Virus record (IMG/VR): IMGVR_UViG_3300049733_000058
Coordinates: 1-64,000 of that record
Reading direction: 5' to 3' (one strand)
DNA length: 64,000 nt
Source of the DNA: a virus
In this document: positions 58,367 through 64,000 of the stretch, piece by piece
How positions within the stretch are numbered: position 1 is the stretch's first letter
Layout: each line of letters starts with the position of its first letter
The notes under the pieces: model-generated
What the model saw: the letters and a program-made list of their open reading frames with translations, nothing else
The model's database searches: none
Told to the model about the DNA's origin: nothing
Program-made: the position numbers and the translations under genes

Positions 58367-58992
58367 AGTGCACCGAGTGCAGCCGCATTGTGGAGCCAGT
58401 GGTCGCCATAGATATTGACGGCGTGCTGGCCGAGTACCACGAACATCTTCTGACCTTCATGGACGGGTACTTCGGTCGCACCATGCAGCGAGGGTGGAAC
58501 GGCAGTGGTGACTGGGAGGACTACCTCAACTTGGATTCCAAGTCATACCGAGAAGCCAAGTTGGCCTTCCGCCAAGGCGGGATGAAGCGCACCATGCCCA
58601 ACATGCCCGGTGCGTTCAGCATCGTGTACATGGCGGTGGCTCGTGGGGCAGAGGTGTGGATCACCACCACCCGACCGTGGAACCGCCTGGACAGTGTGGA
58701 CCCGGATACCCAGGAGTGGTTGCGTCGCAACCATATCGACTACAGCCACCTTCTGTACGACGACCACAAGTACACCCGCCTGGCGCAGATCGTGCAGCCA
58801 GACCGGGTGGTGTTCGTGCTGGACGACCTTCCGGAGCAATGGGTCAGTGCAGAAGCGATGTTTCCAGGACGAGCCTTCTTGCTGACCCGACCGCACAACC
58901 TGGCAGCGGGCGAGAAGCCACGCCGTGTGGCAGACTTGGGTGCAGCACAGCAGCACATGATTCGTAATATCGAGACTTGGAGGGACATGTGA
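58363..58992 (+). CDS. HAD-like phosphatase
   Basis: 209 residues from GTG 58363. VVAIDIDGVLAEYHEHLL at 13-30 carries the nucleophile and acid Asp pair (D-x-D-G). WITTTRPWNRLDSV near 98 is motif II, DDHKYTRLAQI near 133 supplies the Lys, and VFVLDDLPEQWVSAE near 150 the last Asp pair. A CxxC at the N-terminus (KCTECSR) may bind metal. This is a complete HAD set, close to 5'-nucleotidase types. A nucleotide substrate is plausible given the replication setting. Confidence 0.83.
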   Translation: MKCTECSRIVEPVVAIDIDGVLAEYHEHLLTFMDGYFGRTMQRGWNGSGDWEDYLNLDSKSYREAKLAFRQGGMKRTMPNMPGAFSIVYMAVARGAEVWITTTRPWNRLDSVDPDTQEWLRRNHIDYSHLLYDDHKYTRLAQIVQPDRVVFVLDDLPEQWVSAEAMFPGRAFLLTRPHNLAAGEKPRRVADLGAAQQHMIRNIETWRDM

Positions 58993-59771
58993 AAGAGCGC
59001 ATCAGTACGTCATATCTGGACAAGGTCAAACACAACTTCGGAGACCAGGCAGTGCTGCCGTACACCCATCTCCGTGCGGCGCTGGTGGTAGGCACCGACC
59101 GGCACCGCAGCATCGGGCGGGCCGTGGTTCAAGAACTCTCCCGCTCTGGCATGAAGGACGTGTGGGCGCCAGGCAAGAAGGACTTCAATGTGCTGTCTCC
59201 GGCGCAGATGAAGAACTGGCTGTGGAACCACGACTTCATCGATACGCTGGTGTTGTGTCAGGGGTACACCCACCTGGCTTGGTTCGAAGACCAGATGCCG
59301 GATGACCTGGTTAAGCAAGTGGAAGTCAACCTGACGGGCACCATGCATGCCCTCAGTGCATTCGTCAACCGCACCATGAGCGAGCGGCACACTCGGAAGA
59401 CGATCGTGTGTGTGGGCAGTATGGCTCACAACCATGTGCTGAACGCCAGTGCGGCGTACTGCGCCAGCAAGGCGGGGGTGGCGCATCTCGTTCGATGCTT
59501 GGGCCACGAGTTGACGCCCAAGGGTTTCTACATCTACGGGGTTCACCCCGGCAACGTGCAGGGAACACCCATGGCCGAGGACACCATTCAGGGCATCGTG
59601 GAATACCGGCACGTTGAGCATGATGTTGCGCAGGAGTACTGGGCCAGTGGTCTCCTGATGCCACGCTTCTTGAGGGCGGAGGACGTGGCTACCACCATTC
59701 GCAACCTTGTGCTGAGCGACAACGGTTATCAGTCCGGCACGAACATCGAGTTGTCTGGAGGAATGAGGTGA
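58989..59771 (+). CDS. Short-chain dehydrogenase / reductase (SDR)
   Basis: 260 residues from GTG 58989 (GTGA overlap, GGAGG upstream). RAALVVGTDRHRSIGRAVVQ near residue 29 is an atypical T-G-x-x-x-G-x-G nucleotide loop. VNLTGTMHALSAFVNR is the Asn motif, IVCVGSMAHNHVLNASAAYC with YCASK the catalytic Ser-Tyr-Lys, and VHPGNVQGTPM the PG motif. All main residues are present, so it should be active with NAD(P)H. Substrate unknown. It is the third enzyme of a coupled cassette. Confidence 0.85.
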   Translation: MKERISTSYLDKVKHNFGDQAVLPYTHLRAALVVGTDRHRSIGRAVVQELSRSGMKDVWAPGKKDFNVLSPAQMKNWLWNHDFIDTLVLCQGYTHLAWFEDQMPDDLVKQVEVNLTGTMHALSAFVNRTMSERHTRKTIVCVGSMAHNHVLNASAAYCASKAGVAHLVRCLGHELTPKGFYIYGVHPGNVQGTPMAEDTIQGIVEYRHVEHDVAQEYWASGLLMPRFLRAEDVATTIRNLVLSDNGYQSGTNIELSGGMR

Positions 59772-60253
59772 CCATTGAGGAATACCTGACAAGGGTCTGG
59801 TCGCACTGCAATCAGTTCAAGGAGGAAGGGCACTGGTATCGGGAAGTGGTGGAGCCGTGGGCTGTGGGCATTGCCCCGGTCAAGGCCGAGGAGTACGGCA
59901 TCGAATGCTGGAAGCGGTTGGGGAGCCGGGGACTGATGGTGGACATCAGTGCGTGCTACTACCGCTGGCAGCAGTTGATGACGAACGGGAAGGATGGCGA
60001 GAACCTGGACAATGCCCTGGTGGATATGTTCGGATACAGCGCCATCTACTGCATCTGCCTGGCGCACGAGCACCACATGCCTACCGGGCACTACCCGCAG
60101 ATCAACCAGTTTGCCCACCGTTCGGCATGGTCCCTGAACGAGTGGCTCATCGAACATGTGTGGGACCACCCCGTACAGAACCACCGGGTGCTGACTGCCA
60201 GTCGTCAGGTGGCGGTGCAGTTGGCTCGCAACGCATGGAGGGAATATCACTGA
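59768..60253 (+). CDS. Helical hypothetical protein in the enzyme cassette
   Basis: 161 residues from GTG 59768 (GTGA overlap with the SDR). Helical, with Trp/His/Glu residues (VDISACYYRWQQLMTNGKDG, YCICLAHEHHMPTGHYPQIN), perhaps a metal or nucleotide site. It resembles helical nucleotide-processing folds such as MazG-like or DUF1599-type proteins in outline, but without a clear motif. Function not assigned. Confidence 0.68.
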   Translation: MTIEEYLTRVWSHCNQFKEEGHWYREVVEPWAVGIAPVKAEEYGIECWKRLGSRGLMVDISACYYRWQQLMTNGKDGENLDNALVDMFGYSAIYCICLAHEHHMPTGHYPQINQFAHRSAWSLNEWLIEHVWDHPVQNHRVLTASRQVAVQLARNAWREYH

Positions 60254-60396
60254 TGGCCATGTTCATCGTACCCGTCTGCGTGTGTTTCCACCCGCTGGAT
60301 GCGCACGACGCCAAGACCAATGAATGCATGCTGCATGGTTGCAGTTGCCCCCGGTTCGAAGCAAGCGGACAAGTGCAGAAGGTGGAAGCCAGTTGA
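60253..60396 (+). CDS. Small Cys/His protein
   Basis: 47 residues from ATG 60253 (one-base overlap). The order VPVCVCFHPLDAHDAKTNEC followed by HGCSCPRFE gives five Cys and several His residues, a likely zinc-binding knuckle. It lies between the enzyme cassette and the polymerase, coupled on both sides. Confidence 0.65.
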   Translation: MAMFIVPVCVCFHPLDAHDAKTNECMLHGCSCPRFEASGQVQKVEAS

Positions 60397-63300
60397 AGTT
60401 TGTTTCACTACATCATCACAGCACGTATTCGTTCTTGGACGGGTACGCACTGCCAGAGGCTCATGTCCGGAGGGCGGCTGAACTGGGCATGAGCGCTCTG
60501 GCGCTGACCGAGCACGGGAACATCTCCAGCCACGTCCCGCTGGAGCAAGCCGCCGTCAAGGAAGAAGTCAAGCCGATCTTCGGGTGTGAGTTGTACACGG
60601 GGCCGGTGGACGAGGAACACAGAGGGCAGCGCAAGAACCACTTGACAATTCTAGCGGAGACACAGGATGGGTATAGAAATCTACTACGACTTGTTTCCAG
60701 AGGTTGGGCAGAGGGTTTCTACTACGAGCCCACTGTTTCGGGCGGAATGCTTACGGACCACGCCAAGGGCCTCGTTGTTCTCAGCGGCTGCCAGGGTTCT
60801 TTACTGGCAACTAGCCTTCTCGGTGGAAAGAACGTTACAGAAGCAGATGCATCTTACGCACGAGCGAAACGTGTGGCCGGGAGGTTCAAGAGAGTTCTGG
60901 GCGACAGTTTCTATCTGGAGGTACAGGCTTTTCCTGAACTGGAGAAGTCGCGGCAAATCAATCAGGCGTACGAACGCCTCGGCAAGGAACTGAAGATCCC
61001 GCTGGTGGTGACCGGCGACGTGCACTACACCCAGCCGTCCGAGGCAGAAATGCAGCAGATCCTCCACAACGTGCGGGGCGGCGGCAAGAAGACCATGGAA
61101 CAGCAAGCCAGGGAGTGGGGGTACGACGTCCCCCTGTGCCACCCGCTCACTGACCAATCCGTCTACGAACGACTCCGAGCGTGCGGGCTTACCAAGCGGG
61201 CAGCCGAGCAAGCCATCTACGCCACGGCAGAAATCGCAGAAAGGTGCAATGTCAAACTGCCTAAACTCGATCCGTTGCGATACCCAGGTGAGGAACCCAG
61301 CGAACTTCTCTGGCGTAGATGGCTGGATGAAGGATGGCGCTACCGCGGTATCCATACTCTTAGTCCTCGTACTCGTGCTCGATATCGTGGTCGTCTGCGT
61401 TACGAGATGGAGATCATTGAAGGCAAGGCGGGATTCATCGAGTACTTCCTCGTGGTCAGTGACATTGTCAAGTTCGCTAAGGATCACGGGATCCCGGTCG
61501 GTCCCGCCCGAGGTAGCGCTGCTGCGAGCCTTGTCTGCTATTTGTTGCGGATCACCGAGGTTGACCCGCTCCTATTTCCTAACCTCGTCTTCGAACGGTT
61601 CATTGACACGACTCGTCACGATCTCCCCGACATCGACCTTGACTTTGATGGTGACCGACGAGGAGAGATCCGCGAATACGCTCAAGCAAAGTACGGAGAC
61701 GAGTGCGTGGGTAACATTGGAACTGTTACCAATTACAAGAGCAAACTTGCTCTCGACGATGTGGCTCGCGTCTACCGCATCCCAAGTTGGGAAGTCGACC
61801 GAGTCAAGGAACTCCTGATAGAACGCAGCAGCGGTGACCTGCGGGCCAGTGCCACCATTGAGGACACTGCCGAGTACTTCCCGCAGGCCGCTGCCGTGTT
61901 TGAGGAGTTTCCCAACCTGCGCAAAGCCATGGATATCGAAGGCAACTACAAGGGGCTGGGGATGCATGCTGCTGGACTGGTGGTGGCTAGTCAACCGTTG
62001 ACCGATGCCTGCGCCATCTACACCCGTGAGGTGCCCAAGGGTTCCGGCAACTGGGTGGAGGTCATCAGCGCCGATAAGTACGACGCCGAATACCTGAACA
62101 TATTGAAGATAGACGCACTAGCACTGGACACCATGGGCATGCTGGGCATCGCCTGTGGCATGTGCGACATGAACCTGGAGGACTTGTATGCCATCCCGCT
62201 TGACGACCCAGAGACTCTCCGAGGGTTTGAGGAGAATGACGTCGTCGGTATCTTTCAGTTCGATGGAAGAGCCCAACGAAACGTTTCAGCAGAACTGGGT
62301 ACTAAGAATTTTGACGAGATCGCTGACGTATGCGCACTGGCTCGACCAGGACCCCTACATAGCGGGGCGACGGCTGAGTATATTGAAGTCGCCCGAGGTC
62401 GGAAGCAGCCGAGACATCTTCACCCTCTACTGGACAACATCACAAAGAACACGCACTATCAGATTGTCTACCAAGAGCAGATACTTCGCATTGTTATGGA
62501 AATCGGGGGCTTCGACTGGACCCACGCTGCCTACATCCGGAAGATCATCAGCAAGAAAATCGGAGAGCAAGAGTTCAACCGGCAGTGGGGCCGTTTTTGG
62601 GAAGGGGCGCAGGCCCGAGGCATCAGTGAAGCCGTAGCCAAGGAGATCTGGAACGCATGCATCACAGCGGGGTCGTACGCCTTCAACAACGCCCACACCG
62701 TCAGTTACGGAATGATTGCCTACTGGACGATGTGGTTCAAGCGTCACCACACCCAGGAGTTCTACGTGGCAGCACTGACCAAGTACGGCCACAAGGAGAA
62801 CAAGTACAAGCAGAAGAAGCATGTGGAACTACTGCGAGACGCAGCCAAGCATGGCCTGTACGTGGAACCCCCGGAGATCGGATTGAGCGGGCCGTCGTGG
62901 CAACCGTGCGGTGCTGACGCCATGGGCCTGCGGGCGGGCCTGACGCAGATCCCCCGTATTGGCGACAAGGTCGCCAAGAAGATTCTGGCGTGGCGGGAGT
63001 CCAAGGACACATTTGACATCGGCGGGTGGTACGACCTCACTGAGATTCCCGGCATTGGCGACAAGATGGTGGAGAGCATCATTGACTTCGTCGGGAAGGA
63101 AGACCCGTTCGACATCTACGCCCTTGAGAGGTCAATAGCCAAGGTGAAGAAGGAGATTGAGAATGGAGAGTTGGGGCCGGTACCTGTCCCGACACACACA
63201 GCCCTGGAAGTGCCGTACTCCCAAGGGCGGGATGAGGAGATCGTCTGGCTCGGTCAGGTCATTCACCGCAACCTACGGGACTTGTTCGAACTTCACTACT

Positions 63301-63563
63301 CGAGAACGGGTGAGACGCTGGACCCCAAGGACGTCCGGGATCCAGGACTGAAAGACTGGGTCGTCATGCTTGGGCAGGATGGCGACGAGTTGCTTAGTAT
63401 TACGGTGGACCGCTGGCGCTACCCCAAGTTCAAGCGGGCAGCCTGGGGTCTGCACCTCAACAAAGATCTCGTACTTGTACGGGGAATCAAGAAGGGCAAC
63501 CAGAGCCGTAGAGCCATCTACGTCTCGAACATGTGGGTCATAGACCCAGAAGGAGCACAGTGA
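60393..63563 (+). CDS. dnaE: DNA polymerase III alpha subunit (DnaE-type)
   Basis: 1056 residues from TTG 60393, whose TTGA overlaps the previous stop. The PHP domain opens with VSLHHHSTYSFLDGYALPEA and contains LTEHGNISSHV and GCELYTG. The polymerase palm has GPARGSAAASLVCYLLRIT near 370 and the catalytic DIDLDFDGD near 413-421. Helix-hairpin-helix elements follow (IPRIGDKVAKKILAW, IPGIGDKMVESIIDF). The length fits a bacterial-type alpha subunit without a long tail. It replicates phage DNA and indicates replication independent of the host polymerase. Confidence 0.94.
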   Translation: MKFVSLHHHSTYSFLDGYALPEAHVRRAAELGMSALALTEHGNISSHVPLEQAAVKEEVKPIFGCELYTGPVDEEHRGQRKNHLTILAETQDGYRNLLRLVSRGWAEGFYYEPTVSGGMLTDHAKGLVVLSGCQGSLLATSLLGGKNVTEADASYARAKRVAGRFKRVLGDSFYLEVQAFPELEKSRQINQAYERLGKELKIPLVVTGDVHYTQPSEAEMQQILHNVRGGGKKTMEQQAREWGYDVPLCHPLTDQSVYERLRACGLTKRAAEQAIYATAEIAERCNVKLPKLDPLRYPGEEPSELLWRRWLDEGWRYRGIHTLSPRTRARYRGRLRYEMEIIEGKAGFIEYFLVVSDIVKFAKDHGIPVGPARGSAAASLVCYLLRITEVDPLLFPNLVFERFIDTTRHDLPDIDLDFDGDRRGEIREYAQAKYGDECVGNIGTVTNYKSKLALDDVARVYRIPSWEVDRVKELLIERSSGDLRASATIEDTAEYFPQAAAVFEEFPNLRKAMDIEGNYKGLGMHAAGLVVASQPLTDACAIYTREVPKGSGNWVEVISADKYDAEYLNILKIDALALDTMGMLGIACGMCDMNLEDLYAIPLDDPETLRGFEENDVVGIFQFDGRAQRNVSAELGTKNFDEIADVCALARPGPLHSGATAEYIEVARGRKQPRHLHPLLDNITKNTHYQIVYQEQILRIVMEIGGFDWTHAAYIRKIISKKIGEQEFNRQWGRFWEGAQARGISEAVAKEIWNACITAGSYAFNNAHTVSYGMIAYWTMWFKRHHTQEFYVAALTKYGHKENKYKQKKHVELLRDAAKHGLYVEPPEIGLSGPSWQPCGADAMGLRAGLTQIPRIGDKVAKKILAWRESKDTFDIGGWYDLTEIPGIGDKMVESIIDFVGKEDPFDIYALERSIAKVKKEIENGELGPVPVPTHTALEVPYSQGRDEEIVWLGQVIHRNLRDLFELHYSRTGETLDPKDVRDPGLKDWVVMLGQDGDELLSITVDRWRYPKFKRAAWGLHLNKDLVLVRGIKKGNQSRRAIYVSNMWVIDPEGAQ

Positions 63564-63880
63564 ACAGAACAGAAATGGCACAGTACATCGCCAACCAGAC
63601 GGGGCACCCCCGCAGCGAAGTGCTGGACATCATCTCGGCCATGCAGGAAGTGGTCACCGACACCCTGCGCAACGGGGAGACGGTGGTGCTGACGGGCTTC
63701 TGCAAGTTCGCCAAGCAGGACGTCCCGGCCAAGAAGGCACGCAAGGGCATCAATCCGTTTACCCAGGAACCCACCACCTTCAAGGCCAAGCCCGCCACGG
63801 TCAAGGTGAAGATCACACCCCTGAAGAAGATCAAGGAAGACGTGGCTCGCAAGGGTCGCACCCGCAAGGCGATTCACTGA
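63560..63880 (+). CDS. HU-like DNA-binding protein
   Basis: 106 residues from GTG 63560 (GTGA overlap). NRTEMAQYIANQTGHPRSEV, then TVVLTGFCKFAKQDVPAKKA, then NPFTQEPTTFKAKPATVKVK, match the HU/IHF fold, including the beta-arm region. The C-terminus is basic (ARKGRTRKAIH). It would bend or wrap DNA in replication or packaging. The Pro at the arm tip is replaced by a PFTQEP segment. Confidence 0.9.
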   Translation: MNRTEMAQYIANQTGHPRSEVLDIISAMQEVVTDTLRNGETVVLTGFCKFAKQDVPAKKARKGINPFTQEPTTFKAKPATVKVKITPLKKIKEDVARKGRTRKAIH

Positions 63881-63882
63881 CC

Positions 63883-63935
63883 TGGTGGGGCTAGGGGGAC
63901 GACCCGCATCAGGAAACGAAACCCTGGCCCCACCA
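63883..63935 (+). terminator. Hairpin after the HU-like gene
   Basis: TGGTGGGGC (63883-63891) pairs perfectly with GCCCCACCA (63927-63935), enclosing 35 nt, immediately after the HU stop. There is no T-run, but it lies at the operon end. Confidence 0.55.
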
Positions 63936-63955
63936 CCTACATCCACAGGAGCGAC

Positions 63956-64000
63956 ATGAGCAATCTTGAAAAGTACGTGGACAAGGCCATGTTCCCGGCA
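63956..64000 (+). CDS. Start of a further gene, cut by the right edge
   Basis: ATG 63956 has AGGAGCG upstream and reads MSNLEKYVDKAMFPA to the end of the window. Only 15 codons are visible. It belongs to the same rightward series. No product can be named. Confidence 0.6.
   Translation, partial: MSNLEKYVDKAMFPA

Overview
This window is a contiguous piece of a large tailed-phage genome (siphovirus architecture), most likely from a phage of an actinobacterial host. The evidence is the complete head, packaging and tail module, the high GC content, a resuscitation-promoting-factor (Rpf) type muralytic gene, GTG/TTG starts coupled by 1-4 nt overlaps, and small-protein families typical of actinophages. 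Neither genome end is visible: an open tail gene runs off the left edge and a gene start is cut by the right edge. I see no integrase, no CRISPR array and no confident tRNA.

The layout is two divergent halves around one control region at about 31.9-32.07 kb. Everything left of it (1-31.8 kb) is read on the minus strand. In transcription order this half holds a terminase-small-like protein, small proteins, a SAM methyltransferase, a 1514-residue repeat-rich tail or receptor-binding protein, a BppU-like protein, large terminase, portal, scaffold, decoration protein, major capsid protein, head-tail connectors and a 1694-residue MuF-type protein with zincin-like and ADP-ribosyltransferase-like segments. 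It continues with more connectors, tail terminator, major tail protein, G/GT tail chaperones made by a -1 frameshift, tape measure, and distal tail, hub and fibre proteins. Everything to the right (32-64 kb) is read on the plus strand.

The plus-strand half has two parts. From 32 to 48.6 kb there is an accessory or early region of about 45 mostly tiny genes. Many are preceded by the same leader, a TAnnnT box followed by an AC-rich stretch and an AAAGGTAG ribosome-binding site. Recognisable members are a RuvC-like resolvase, a PadR-like mini-regulator, a SET-domain protein, a SLOG-like protein, a MazG-like pyrophosphohydrolase, an exported Cys-rich protein, an Rpf-like muralytic enzyme, and proteins resembling DUF6582, DUF2786 and DUF3846. 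From 48.6 to 64 kb lies the replication and recombination module: SNF2-like helicase, Fe-S RecB/Cas4-like nuclease, Sak4-like ATPase, a ssDNA-binding-like protein with two SAP motifs, a primase-AAA+ helicase fusion, a DnaE-type polymerase and an HU-like protein. A translationally coupled FAD-oxidoreductase / HAD / SDR cassette sits between primase and polymerase.

The most unusual items are the MuF-zincin-ART giant protein, the tail protein with about 28 degenerate repeats, the divergent promoter region carrying a perfect 15-bp inverted repeat and a 17-bp palindrome, a hairpin able to hide the ribosome-binding site of the SLOG gene, a hairpin ending on the start codon of the primase-helicase, the SET-domain gene, and the redox/HAD/SDR cassette. 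All functions are read from sequence motifs and gene order; no database search was possible.
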